Shown: positions 50,187 to 61,486 of the stretch, one piece after another
How positions within the stretch are numbered: position 1 is the first letter of the stretch
Layout: the number at the start of each line of letters is the position of its first letter
DNA from: Epichloe hybrida
Lineage: Eukaryota; Ascomycota; Sordariomycetes; Hypocreales; Clavicipitaceae
Length of the DNA stretch: 64,000 nt
NCBI GenBank assembly: GCA_019022495.1
Contig: JAFEKR010000012.1
Coordinates: forward strand, 248,001-312,000
Direction: 5' to 3'
Made by a program: the position numbers and the translations under genes
The notes under the pieces: generated by a model
The model's database searches: none
Seen by the model: the letters and a program-made list of their open reading frames with translations, nothing else
What the model was told of the DNA's origin: nothing

Positions 50187-50280
50187 AGGGTAAGGTCTTT
50201 AGTAGGGGGCATGGTCGCATGGTGTGTATACACCACACATGTCGCTTTTTCAAGGAGCATGCCCACACAGACTCTACCCT
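50187..50280. repeat. Second, imperfect palindrome
   Basis: Outer arms AGGGTAAGGTCT and the inverse of AGACTCTACCCT (with small differences), inner GGGCATG words, and a central GGTGTGTATACACCAC. Less perfect than the 49.6-kb fold-back. May be a decayed inverted-repeat element. Confidence 0.4.
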
Positions 50281-50859
50281 ATCGTTGTCTTTGAAGCCCC
50301 TTGATGTGCTGGTGTTGGAGCTATTTCCTCATCTACATATACATGTACGCTGCGGAAGGGGTATCTTCAACTGAAGAACCTCTTAGTCCTCACCCTGAAT
50401 GTGATCAAATTGCACATCCATCGTAATACCGATGCGAGTATTAGCGCCCCCATAACAACTCAACGTTGTGTGAAGTTATAAACCAGCTAAACCCGTTATA
50501 TCAGTCCAAAGAATGAGAATCGAATGTAGCACGACAAATAACATGTGAAATCGCCTTTGGCGGAGATGGACATGGGAGATGTTATATGAAAGCCGCTCTT
50601 ATATGCCCCCCTTTTTTGCTTTCTTTCAACACAGCTCTATTATCAGGCCGCATTGTCTCAGTCACCATCAGTTCATTGAAACGTCAACTGCTCCTTGCCA
50701 GCTTTCTTTCCGTCCGTCCGTCCGTCCGTCTAGATTATTGTACACAAAAGGCGCCATTTGATAACGCCCGAATATAGCCCGACACGTTGTGGAGTTGTCC
50801 GTTGCGGGACAAGATACCAAGGAATCGAGAGGAATGTTGTGTGGATGCATGAAATGCTT

Positions 50860-51403
50860 TTACAGTGAAGGCTTAGCTTGGCCCTCTCCCAAAGCAGCGC
50901 CAACCTTGTCGGCGGTGTTTTGCTCGGCGCCGGCTGTCAGAAGTTCGCTCCCAGTCTGTCGCATGTTGTATTCTTGCTCCATGGCGGTGAGTTGCTGGTC
51001 TTCGGCGAAGGACAGAGCAAAAGGGACGCCGAAAAACAGGGCTGAGGTGGCAATCACCCAAGCACCCTTTCCGCTGAATGACAGAACGCTCCAAGCCTTG
51101 TTCGAGAGGGAGCTAACTCGGCTGGAGATCCAACCTCTCGTCGTCGGTGGGACAATGTCGCGCAAGGCATACAAGCGCTCTGCCAAAGTCTCATCTGAGG
51201 GATCGTAGTCGGAGTCGTTGGAAATCTCAGAGTCTTGATAAGGAAGTGATCAGTATGGCATCTCAAGCGCTTGTCATAAGTAGACCATCCCGTGATGACA
51301 ATGGGGGCGACGAACCAGTATCAGTGAAGTCATCATCGTCGACCTCAGGGCCAGTCTGGGACGTCTGGAAGTGCTCGTCCTCGACCTCGGTAAGAGTAAC
51401 CAT
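50860..51403 (-). CDS. tom22: Mitochondrial import receptor subunit Tom22
   Basis: Predicted 153 residues from two exons, 51,403-51,316 and 51,233-50,860. The layout is that of Tom22: an acidic cytosolic N-terminus (TEVEDEHF, PEVDDDDFTDTDSEIS) that receives presequences, a conserved helix (ETLAERLYALRDIVPPTTR), one transmembrane segment (GKGAWVIATSALFFGVPFAL, about residues 84-103), then a short intermembrane-space tail. Tom22 organises the TOM complex and links Tom20 to the Tom40 channel (family knowledge). The 82-nt intron falls in the acidic region, phase 1, and its ends join as TDTD-SEIS. Divergent from the GrrA-type gene across about 2 kb. Confidence 0.93.
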
Positions 51404-52943
51404 TGTGAGTTAGAAAAGGTGGTTTTCGGGGGCTAGACTGAGAAGACCTCGCAATGCAAGATGGTAGTATGAAGTATGATCAATGGCTGTGTCCACACTC
51501 GAGGGATGACAGAGGTTTTGACGTGACTATGCCAGTGATACTGGGATTTCGCTGGCGATATGTTGACGTTAGAACAAAGAACTGCGTGCGTCACGACGTG
51601 CTGTCAATTTTTTTTGGGTCTGGTTTATTAGGAGAGTTGTTGGTGCTGTGGACCCTCCCCCTGGGCAAAGGTTTGGGTTTGGCCGAAGTAAACCAGACAC
51701 AGCGTCACGTGCCACAGCACAGTCCGTTAGGGAAAGCGAAGCGATCCCTTCAGAAGTTACGGAATCTCAACAGAGAGGTCAAAGCAGGCTTCTGGTTGGC
51801 AGATCGAAGCGATGTAAGCGCCCCGAGCTCGCTGTTCGACGTACTTCAGCTTCGAATCGGTCAGAGGGATCAATTCGAGCTTGCCGCTCTACCCCTGCTA
51901 TCGCATTGTGAAAGCATTGTGGGTTGGTGATGATGCCTCCGTTGAACACGAGAGGATTCTTTTCTCCGAGGAATTGCTTGGGCTTCGCAACGAAGGCCGC
52001 CTTGGGAGGTGGCGGATTTAACCCTGGGATTTTGCACTACTTCCCTTCAATCTGAACATTTGATGATACTGATGCCGCTGAGTGAGTATATAACACAATT
52101 GGGCACAAGTCTTGCCTGCCCCCTATCAGCTATGGGTGCCCATGTGTTAGCCAACCCTCATGGACAGACTGAATGCAACGAATCTACTCAGTTGAGAGCG
52201 CTTGATGGTGAACCCTATCGATTTAAAAGGTGACGAGTGGCCTCTGCGCTTGCCAGGAGAGTCAAGCTATACCGCGGCTTTTTTTTTTTCCATCTCGGAG
52301 GATCAGCAGCTAGGCAGTTTTGTTCCAATTCAAGCAGTTTTGTTCAAGGCGCACATTTAACGACCTTTGGCCCGTAATCCGACTCCAGTGGTTCTGGAGC
52401 GACCTTGATGAAAAGGAGCATTAGGTAAGCTTTAGAAAAAGTGTCGATCATGCACGCTGATGAACTTTTGATAATAAAATCGTTGTTTCTCCTGGTGGAG
52501 AGCATGGGGCCTGTCTAATAAGAATCACTTTGAGGAAGGGCAATTGTACTCCGTACATGTACAACATATAGTAACGGGAAGGGCGAAGCCGTGAATTCTG
52601 TGGTGGGGCACCGCGCCCTCCTCCGCTGGATGCTCGGGGCATTACTAACAGACTCCTTCCCGCTGGCGACTTCCACGACCAGCGTCAACTTGGCATCGCA
52701 TGCTCCGTGCTCACGCGCCATGCTGCATCCTGTCGACAGCCACGCTTACGAGATTGAGACGATCTGCTCTGCAACTAGGCATCACCTGCATTATTTCTGG
52801 GTTCTGCTCCGCGGCATCCCCAGCTATCCCTAGCCACTCTGGTGTTGCGCGCACCAAGTTGACCTGCCTGCGTTACGTGGTGGCAAAGCGCCCAGCGGCT
52901 GCCGTCTGGTCCCGCAACCGTCGTCAATCGACGCCACGCTAGT

Positions 52944-53040
52944 CAGCACTGAGCACTGAGCACTGAGCGAGCACTACAGTACTGAGCAGTGACCTCTGAG
53001 CACTACTGAGCACTGAGCACTGAGCACTGATTGATGAGCA
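52944..53040. repeat. Degenerate GAGCACT tandem array
   Basis: At least nine copies of a 7-bp unit (GAGCACT and near variants such as GAGCGAGCACT, GAGCAGT), with short interruptions. It lies about 430 bp upstream of the F-box gene start. Confidence 0.75.
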
Positions 53041-53192
53041 CGCACCAAACGCACCAAACGACACCAGACCACACAGCACTTGCGGCGGATGGATGGTGAC
53101 ACAAGCCAGTCAAGACCAGCACGACCTGCCACAACCTTCCATCTCCCATACCCTTCTATATATGCCTTCGCCTTGCCCCTTTCCCTCCCGCC

Positions 53193-53250
53193 ATCGCCAT
53201 CGCCATCGCTATCGCCATCGCCATCGCCATTGTCATCGCCATCGCCACGA
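53193..53250. repeat. CATCGC hexanucleotide microsatellite
   Basis: Nine or so copies of CGCCAT with a few changed units, in the likely 5' leader of the F-box gene. Confidence 0.75.
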
Positions 53251-53464
53251 CGTCGGGCCCAGGCTTCGACCACCCAAATCTGCTTCGATCCAACGAGCTT
53301 CCTCTGCCATTCCATCGAATCGCCTCGTCCAGCATCTTCAGGCCTCCAGCGCCTGATCGAGTCCTCCTTGTTGGGGCTGCCCGACTCGGCCGCCCTGCCC
53401 CGCAACCCGCAACCATCACAAATCAACTCACGGGTCCGCTCATTTCTCGACCACGAAGCTCACC

Positions 53465-55929
53465 ATGATCCCTTCCGCCGCGCCGTTAAACATCATGGCT
53501 AGGAGCGCAAGCACAACTCCAGAGGAGCAGGATGACTCCCGCTCATCCTCTTCCACTGCCTCTCCCGCCCCCGCCGACAACGAAGAGTCCGACTTCTTTC
53601 TCGGTGCCAACGATTCCGAGTCATCGTTGGGCGTTCCCAATATTCAAGACATGCAGGTCGAAGACAACTGCGGGCCCCCCATTAACCGGCTGCCAAACGA
53701 GATTCTCATCAGCATCTTCGCCAAACTCGGCGCCACACCAGACCTGTACCACTCCATGCTCGTATCCAAACGATGGGCTAGAAACGCCGTCGACCTGTTG
53801 TGGCACCGACCGGCCTGTACCAACTGGCGGAATCATAGCAGTATTTGCCAGACTCTGGGTCGCGAGCACCCTTTCTTCAGTTACCGAGACTTCATCAAGC
53901 GACTTAACCTGGCTGCCCTCGCCGACAAGGTCAACGACGGAAGCGTACTGCCCTTGGCCTCGTGTACGAGAGTCGAAAGACTGACGTTGACCAACTGCAA
54001 GGGGCTCACCGACTCCGGTCTCATTGCTCTCGTCGGGAACAGTCCCTCGCTCTTGGCTCTCGATATCTCAAACGACAAAAACATCACAGAACAGTCTATA
54101 ATCGCCATTGCCGGCAACTGCAAGAGGCTTCAAGGTCTCAATATCTCAGGCTGTGATAACATCTCCAACGACAGTATGATTCGCCTCGCGCAAAATTGCA
54201 AGCACATAAAGAGGGTGAGGCAATATCCTGTTTAGGTCACGCGTGGCCAAGTCATCACGATGTTCCATACTGACATTTCCCAGCTCAAACTCAACGAATG
54301 TGTGCAACTCCGCGATGATGCTATTCTAGCGTTCGCGGAACACTGCCCTAATATCCTCGAAATCGATCTGTACCAGTGTCTTCAAATAGGCAACGGGCCT
54401 GTCACCTCTCTCCTGTCGAGAGGGAATTGTCTGCGAGAGTTGAGGCTCGCCAGCTGCGAGCTCATTGACGACGGCGCGTTCCTAAGCTTACCTGAAAAGC
54501 GACTTTACGAGCACCTCCGCATCCTTGATTTGACGTCATGCACTCGCCTAACCGATGCTGCTGTGGAGAAGATCATTGACGTGGCACCCCGACTGCGCAA
54601 CCTCGTCCTGGCCAAATGCCGGAATATCACAGATGTGGCCGTCCACGCTATTTCAAAGCTAGGCAAAAACTTGCACTACGTACATCTAGGTCACTGTGGG
54701 CAAATCACCGACGAAGGTGTGAAGAAACTCGTGCACAGCTGCAATCGAATTCGCTACATTGACCTTGGATGCTGCACGAACCTTACCGATGACTCTGTCA
54801 AGAGGCTAGCTCTGCTCCCAAAACTGAAGAGAATCGGCCTCGTCAAGTGCAGTTCCATAACAGACGAGTCTGTATTTGCCTTGGCCGAAGCTGCCTATCG
54901 TCCGCGAGTACGAAGAGACGCTAGCGGTGTTTTCATAGGCGGGGAATATTATACACCGAGCCTGGAGCGCGTCCACCTGAGCTACTGTGTTAATTTGACT
55001 CTCAAGGTAAGCTCTCAAGAAGGACCACGGGGACTGAGGGAGAGAAACGAGAGAAAATATTCTGACCGTCTGACAGAGCATCATGCGATTGTTAAATACT
55101 TGTCCAAGATTGACTCACTTGAGTTTGACGGGTGTCGCTGCCTTTCAGCGCGACGATTTTCAGGCCTACTGTAGAGTGGCGCCTCCTGGTGAGTTCCTCT
55201 ACAACTTGACACCTTTTTTTGTGTCGGGACATGTCTCTAACGTCCCAGGCAGAATTCACACAGCACCAAAGAGACGTTTTCTGCGTCTTCTCTGGCAATA
55301 TGGTCTCCCAATTCAGAGACTTCCTCAACACCTCACCGCGATTCGAAGAGTTGAGGGAAAGTTTACCGTATCGAGCTGGTGGAAATCGTATCCGCGGTGC
55401 AGCAGCTAGGCGATCTCAAGCCATGGCCAACTACCTCAACTCCGCCGAAGGCGACACATTCGACGATGAAATGGCCGATGAAGAGATTGACTTTGAAGGA
55501 CTTGACGGCAGCGATATGGTTGTGGACGCGCAGGCTCAGAATCAAGTACAACCTGGTGGTGCTGCGACTGGACCGAGCCAAGTATCTGCTCCGTCACCTG
55601 TCACACAGTCGATTCCGGTGCCACCTCCAGCACCAGATATTGGCCAACACCCGTTCGCCTCCTCTAGCCACGCCCATCCTGTGCTCCAACACTTGCAACA
55701 CCAACAAGCTGCCGCCATGGGACCATTGGCGTTCTCGAGCTTCATGACCAACCAACCCGCGATGGGCAACCCACCACTAAGCGCCCATGGACGGGCGCAA
55801 GCTAGCACGGCGACGCTTTCCGCACAGCCGAGACCGCCTGGGGTCGAACCATTGTCTGCAACAGGTCTGATGAATGGAGCCAGCACTGCCACGATGCACC
55901 AGCAACATCAAGATGGCGAAGAGCAGTAA
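53465..55929 (+). CDS. grrA: F-box/leucine-rich-repeat protein, GrrA/Grr1 type
   Basis: Predicted 753 residues from four exons: 53,465-54,214; 54,284-55,006; 55,077-55,188; 55,253-55,929. After a Ser-rich N-terminus, the F-box is at about residues 72-115 (INRLPNEILISIFAKLG, SKRWARNAVDLLWHRP). About a dozen cysteine-containing leucine-rich repeats follow (LTLTNCKGLTDSGL, LDLTSCTRLTDAAVEKI, VHLGHCGQITDEGVKKL, IDLGCCTNLTDDSVKRL). The tail has a conserved FCVFSGNMVSQFRDFL block, an acidic patch and a Pro/Gln-rich end. It is the substrate receptor of an SCF ubiquitin ligase; Grr1 targets cyclins and glucose-signalling factors, and Aspergillus GrrA is needed for ascospore formation (family knowledge). 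A second Met 10 codons in could also serve as start. Confidence 0.95.
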
Positions 55930-56821
55930 TCAATGGCTTGACCAATTCATGTTACCTACACTCACTTAATTGCCTTGACTAGATTTTACAAACAATATGC
56001 CAGATGACGCTCCGACGGTAATGCAAGTGGGGTTCATTTAGCAAGAAAACATGCGTATATACGGAGTTGAAATATTTTCTCGGGAGGCACTCTGTCTGTC
56101 TCGTTACGGAGTACAGTAATGACGGTTATGAACTACAACGAACATGGGTATACCACACGGGTTTGAGGAGATTTTGGTAGAAGACGCATCAACGCTGGTA
56201 TGTGCGCAGTAGTAAGCGGAGAGAGAGTGAGTTCGTTCTGTAAAGTCTGAAACGTGAAGCCCATTGGGAGAGTACAATCGGGGTTGGCAAATAGTCTTTA
56301 TACGGAGACAATAGCAATTATGCATAGATAGGCGCCATTATCAATACACCAGGTCTTTCGTCCTCATCTTGGGTTGGTGTGAAAATCTACAAACGACGGA
56401 AAAGAGATGGCAAGCCCCGCCAAAGACGGAAAGCGGGACGATCCGCGTTTCTCCACCTGCGCGGCAATTGGCCCAACCCTTGTTCACAAAATAACGCAAC
56501 GTTCAAGCTGAGGTGATTTACGGAGAGTTGAAGAGAAGACATGTACGACTGGTGCAGGAAGAGAGGATCCGAGAGAATGCGGCATTCAAGAGTAAAATAC
56601 TTTGTTAAAGGGTGTTTTGACCTCTGGCTACTGGTGTGAACACGGCCTTGTGAGCACAGAGGCAGAGGCAGAGGCGTAGCCACGTGTAAACATTTTCAGT
56701 AAGCAAGGTATGTATATGAAGCTCGACTTGACCGAACGGGAGAGTTAAGTAGCCGCCGTGTATGCCGAGTTTAAAACAAGAATGAATAAATAAAATATGC
56801 CCCTTTCTTGCTGACCCCGGC
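55930..56821. other. Intergenic: convergent 3' ends of F-box and transporter genes
   Basis: Contains TACGGAGTA (56,105-56,113) and a near copy TACGGAGTT at about 56,059. No gene seen. Confidence 0.5.
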
Positions 56822-58722
56822 TTACGCAGTCTCCCGATTAGTCTTCTCCCGCACCGAGCTGTTTGATGAAACGGCGCCAGAGGACACAGAGTCGGAAACA
56901 TGCCTCGTCAACTCGACATAGTCATATGCATACTCGCCGCACTCTTCGGAGTCAACACCGGCTTCTTCTCCGGCGACGGACACTCTGAGACTCAGTCCGG
57001 GGACGAGGTTCATCAGGAAGAGAATGGCGGAGCTCATGAGGAAGCTCCATGCGGCGGAGGCACAAATGCCAGTGAGCTGATAGCCCAGTTGTGCCCAGTG
57101 GTGTTCTATCCATCCGATGGGGGCATAGGTGGCTCCATCCAGACCTGCGATGTATGAACTGCGAAGCCGTCATCAGTGAGCCGGGCTTGTTTCTCGAGAA
57201 AAGAAAAAAAAGAAAAAAACATGGAAAAGTCTGGGGGAAATGGGAGAAGAATAAAAAAAAAAAAAAACTCACGCCCCGAAAATACCGGTCAACATGCCGC
57301 CAACCGCGCCCCCTACGCCGTGGACGGCAAAAATATCTAGGGCGTCGTCGACACCAACTAGGTACTTCAGCTTGGTCGCCAGATTACAGCAGATGCCGCC
57401 TACGATGCCGATAATCACGGCGGCCCAGGGGGTAACGTAGCCTGCTGCGGGAGTGATGACGACCAGGCCGGAAACTGCTCCGCTGCAGAAGCCGATTGTT
57501 CTATCAGGTTGTTAGAAATGTTCCCTGATCGTCTGTCTGCAACAGGTTCCCCCGCGCCCCCCCCCCCGCGGGGATAGGATAGTACATACGACCACTTCTG
57601 CTCCAGCCTAAAGTCCAACACCATCCATGTCATGCCTGCACAGCAAGCAGCCAAGTTGGTAACGTAGCAGGCCATTACCGCACGGAGGTTCATTGCCAAT
57701 GCGGAGCCGCCGTTGAAGCCGAACCAGCCGACCCAGAGGAAGACGGTGCCGAGAATGACACTGGTCACGCTATGGGGCCGGTATGGAAGACCGTGGGTTG
57801 TAGAGTAGCCAGTTCGCCTGCCGAGCATGATGGAGTAGGCCAAGCTTGAGAGCCCACTGCATATATGGACGGGACCTCCGCCTGCGAAATCAACAGCGCC
57901 GAGTTTGAACAGCCAGCCGTTCTCAACGACGATGGACATGACGTTAGCGAGAGCTTTGTATGAGCCGGACGGGAGATGACATGACGCACAGGGTTCCAAG
58001 TCCAGTATGCTATCGGACAATAGACAATGGTCGCAAAGAGGAAGACGAAGATGATGGCTGGAAGAATGCGGCCGCGGTCTGCTACGGCGCCGATAGCCAA
58101 AGCCGGACTTTGTTGTTGTTCGGAGACGTGTCAGTTGGAGGGGGTTGGAAGCGGAAGCGGAAGGGGAGGAGAAGAGGAAAAAGAAAAATCGCCAGTGGGC
58201 AAGTTTCGGGCCACTTACGTGATGGAGGCAAACATTCCCTGGTAGAGACAGAAGAGAATGTCGGGGAGGTTTGCGGAACCGTTTGGCTGCCCAAGCGTCT
58301 TCATCAGACCAAACTGGGACAGGTCTCCGATGAAGCCTCTGCCTCCGGTTCCTCTACCAAACACCAGGCTGTATCCCCAGAAGAACCATTGAAACCCGAC
58401 GACACCAACGGCTACCATGGACAAGAGGATGAGTTGCAGCGCCGACTTTCGTCGAGCGAGACCGCTGTAGAAGAAGCCGACACCGGGGATCATGAGCAAT
58501 ACTAGGACGGAGCATATGGTCAGGAAGGTCAAGTGGCCGGTCTAGAGCTCGCGGTTAGAACTGCCGCCTGCTTGCTTCCGAAACCGAGGAGGTATTAAAT
58601 CAGCCCATCTTTCCTTCTCTAATCGAGCTTACATCGTAGAAAATGTTGAGGTCTTGGACACCGGAGGAGTATCCATCGTCGGCAGAGCCGGTCGTGCCAT
58701 TGTAGGTCGCCTCGGCCACCAT
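56822..58722 (-). CDS. Ammonium transporter (Mep/Amt family)
   Basis: Predicted 475 residues from six exons: 58,722-58,633; 58,541-58,219; 58,107-57,990; 57,921-57,590; 57,500-57,273; 57,158-56,822. It has the full Amt channel with about 11 membrane spans. Family motifs are LLMIPGVGFFYSGLARRKSA, FQWFFWGYSL, DFAGGGPVHICSG (first pore His), WVGWFGFNGGSAL, GVDDALDIFAVHGVGG (second pore His) and FLMNLVPGLSLRVS, then a cytosolic tail (EYAYDYVELTRHV). Both pore histidines are kept. The exon-3 junction reads ITPALAIG where relatives usually have ITVALAIG. Nitrogen metabolite control is expected: two GATAAG/CTTATC words lie ~520-590 bp upstream. Which Mep paralogue it is cannot be told. Confidence 0.93.
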
Positions 58723-60499
58723 GATGACTGCCTTTGCCTGGCCAACTGAAACGCTGACGGTTGGGCCACTGTGGGAGAAGCACAGCGATGTGCGAAAGAA
58801 ACAAGAAGAGACGGAGATTTCGAGGGGAAGTTGGGGTTTTCGGCAGGAATACCCAAGGTTATATGTAAGACATACATATATGTACGCGCGGGTAATACGG
58901 AGTACTCACTCAACTCCTGCAATGCAACCCCATATCAAATCCTTCGACAGGAAGACGGGGCTTGTTTGTTTTAGGAGGGTAGAATGAACGAACCGACTTA
59001 TTACGGAGTAGCTCTCGATAATAGTCTACTTGTTCGCCCGGAAAGTGCGGCATCCCTTTCTTCACCGTCAGAGGCTGTATTCTATGGGAGCGAGCTAACA
59101 CCATCAAGATTCAAGACGGAGGATATATCTCATCGTTGCGCGAGCTGTCGGGAGACCAACGTCTCGGAGAAGTCGTCTTGGCTTTTTCTCTCCCACGGAG
59201 TACGGAGTACATTTTACTCCAACAACCAAAAAGAAGGCCACTCTTATCTGGCAGGAAATGAAAGCGCCAATCAGTCCTTGTCGCCCTAGACTACACTCCG
59301 TACATGATAAGGGGAATTGAGCGAATCAGGTATTAGCAGGAAAATAAGGTAGACAGGGGCTAGGATTAAAAGGTACCTGTTATTACTAATAACCTATAGA
59401 ACCGGATATATTCTTTTGTGGCGTTATAAACCTTATGCATTTTACTTGTAACTCTCTAATAATAGTATTACCTATAGCTGATTATAGCTATTTAGAGAGG
59501 AGCCAAACACTACGGATCGTGCGGATTAGGGCATGTAGGTTTGTACATGTAAAACAATTCAGGGGGAACATTGTCGGTGTGATTGCAGGTCACGTTGCGA
59601 CCAGGGTAAGATTAACATGTTGGATCATGATATGCTTATCAGTGGTTCGATTAATCAGTTGACAGGGACCAGCCGCACAGTTGTTGTGACGAGAACGGAT
59701 CTCGGTATCATTCATGCGATAGCAGAAACGTGAATGTGATAGGTCAGCGGCTACTGCTTGACGGAACAGCCGGGGTTCCAACGCTTCGGCATGTTCATCT
59801 GATTGAAAGACCTGACTGAATAAAGCCCGCAGCGCCTTGAGGAGTACGTCTTTGAACGTGTCTAATCCCCAAAACCCCACATTAAGATGTGATGACATTG
59901 CTTGAATACCCATATTCAGCACTCGATTTCTTTCTCTTAAAAAAAAGGCTCGGTATCGAAAGAGACTTGCTCTTCAGTCTTCACAACTTGTCTCCAAGGC
60001 TGTTTCCTGAATAGGAATCCTGATCGGAGATCGGAAATTGGTGGCGCATGATACAGGCCAATTGCCAATGCCTATTCGTAGTGCTGTTGCTATCTTAGAC
60101 GGGGTCGTAAAGTCGCAAGACCAACCTAAAGTTACAGGCGTCGAGAAATGATCAGAATGACCCAGATCAATGCTCATCTGCTTGGTATTGTTCTCATATC
60201 TCCTTGCTGCAAAGGGCTATCCAAACAGGCTCTCGCGACCTTCACTGGGTATTATGTATAGCTAACTTAGTCAAATCCAAGCAACACCGGTAAACGAGGT
60301 ATCCATATCAGTCCTAGACGGATGACCATTTGATCATCAGCTGTCACACGTCAGGTTTGTTTTGGCGAGGAAGGAGTTAAGATTTGGCGTCTCTTGGAGA
60401 GTGAGTTGGCGTGTCGGAAGGAGAACAATTGCGCCTTGCTGTGAAATCTCTGCCCGCGAGGCGAGATACTGTAGCCTTCTCAAAGCATCAATCCGGGCT
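58723..60499. other. Intergenic: transporter upstream to Pth 3' end
   Basis: 1.8 kb. The first part is the transporter promoter, with three TACGGAGTA motifs (58,896; 59,002; 59,201). A patch at about 59,335-59,505 is AT-shifted like RIP-treated DNA and may be a transposon scrap. A 110-codon minus-strand frame at 59,590-59,922 is open but unrecognised. Confidence 0.5.
59243..59311. promoter_or_regulatory. Two candidate GATA-factor sites upstream of the ammonium transporter
   Basis: CTTATC at 59,243-59,248 and GATAAG at 59,306-59,311. AreA/Nit2-type factors bind HGATAR words in front of nitrogen-uptake genes. Paired, opposed sites fit this, but such hexamers also occur by chance. Confidence 0.35.
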
Positions 60500-61096
60500 T
60501 CAGCTCTGTATTTCTGTTCGCCATTCATCTTCGAGTTCCACTAGCTTCTTGGAAATGTCCCATGGAACGACTTCCTCCAAGACTCTTCGCTGCTCGAGTG
60601 AGATTCGATCGAGGACATATCTGCTTACGGTAGCGGCATCTCGTTCGGCTGGGCGCCCAATACCGATCGCTATCCGCGCAAACGGTGAGACAGAGTACTT
60701 GTTTTGAGAAAGTGAGTTTTTGACACTTTTTATTCCGTTGTGGCCGCGATGACTACGACCCCAAGGTGTAAGTCTCACGTCTCCGAAGGCTTTCTCCAAT
60801 TCATCGTGAACAAGGACCAGGCTCAGAGAAGAAGCGTCATGTTGTTTCATAATTTCTTGCCATGCCCTTGCGACAAATGGGCCTGAAATATTCATCAGCG
60901 TTGGTGACTGGACGAGAGTGTACTTGGAGCCGTGCGAAACCAAGCATGTTTGTTTTCCCATTGTCATCTCACGGAATGAGGGTTGCTGGAGGACTCTTGT
61001 GAGCCCATTGAGAGCGAAATGGCCTGCTGAGTGCAGGCTCTCATACTTTGGTAGAGGGTTTCCGAGGCTGACTACAAGGAAACGCGGATTGAACAT
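60500..61096 (-). CDS. Peptidyl-tRNA hydrolase, bacterial/mitochondrial Pth type
   Basis: Single-exon gene for 198 residues. It releases tRNA from peptidyl-tRNA that drops off ribosomes, probably in mitochondria. Family motifs are LVVSLGNPLPKYESLHSAGH, whose first His matches the catalytic His, and LVHDELEKAFGDVRL with the catalytic Asp, then GRSHRGHNGIKSV. In the usual TRHN motif the Asn is replaced (LHSAG), a tolerated fungal variation if real. The ATG at 61,096 is chosen because the frame opens 39 codons higher only through GTG. No clear mitochondrial presequence is visible from this start, so an upstream exon is possible. Divergent from Rvs161, 390 bp apart. Confidence 0.87.
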   Translation of the reverse strand: MFNPRFLVVSLGNPLPKYESLHSAGHFALNGLTRVLQQPSFREMTMGKQTCLVSHGSKYTLVQSPTLMNISGPFVARAWQEIMKQHDASSLSLVLVHDELEKAFGDVRLTPWGRSHRGHNGIKSVKNSLSQNKYSVSPFARIAIGIGRPAERDAATVSRYVLDRISLEQRRVLEEVVPWDISKKLVELEDEWRTEIQS

Positions 61097-61486
61097 TGTG
61101 TCAATGTTGCAAAAAATATCGAGAAAGTGATTGATGCCGGAAGATTGTATTCCATTTCCGTTGCGAGATAAACGCGGTATCACGTGGTCGCACAGAATCT
61201 GTGGCGGAGTCACTATCAGGTGGTAATTATTATTATCATTATTATTAATATGCCTTGTCCCCCAGAAAACTGCGCCTCACCACCACTTGACGTAGATGCC
61301 CAGACGATTTTAGCGTGGCTTTGGAACCTGAACTACGCCTTCATCTGGAACCTCCCCCCTCCCAATCCTCGGCGTCAGCGGCCTTGACATTCCGCGTCAT
61401 CGCAAAGCGACCGCGATCACACCCGTTCTTGTCATCTATTATATTGTTGTATTGTTTATTCGACCTAGACACGCGCAGTTGCCACG
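61097..61486. other. Short divergent promoter between Pth and Rvs161
   Basis: 390 bases shared by two divergent genes. Includes an ATTATTATCATTATTATT run near 61,228-61,248 and otherwise nothing notable. Confidence 0.55.

Larger units (their letters stand above)
49132..50859. other. Intergenic with fold-back repeats, no gene
   Basis: 1.7 kb without credible coding. The part from about 49,260 to 50,560 has patchy AT-shift and two fold-back sequences, so it is probably old, lightly mutated repeat DNA. CAGTCAGTCAGT / GGTCGGTCGGT short repeats lie near 49,783-49,810 and CCGTCCGTCCGTCCGT near 50,710-50,728. Confidence 0.45.
51404..53464. other. Intergenic: shared upstream region of Tom22 and GrrA-type genes
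   Basis: 2 kb between divergent genes. Contains a TACTCCGTA motif (52,547-52,555), a degenerate GAGCACT repeat array (52,944-53,040) and a CATCGC microsatellite (about 53,193-53,250). One 158-codon frame here has no conserved features. Confidence 0.5.

Noticed and set aside
51454..51930. 158-codon plus-strand open frame upstream of Tom22
   Set aside because: No conserved motifs, mixed codon use, and it lies in the promoter region between two divergent genes.
53193..53250. CATCGC repeat as possible coding repeat
   Set aside because: It lies upstream of the F-box ATG, in no supported exon; treated as a microsatellite.
59590..59922. 110-codon minus-strand frame between transporter and Pth
   Set aside because: Reads like protein in part, but has no recognised motif, neighbour support or splice context; kept only as a mention.
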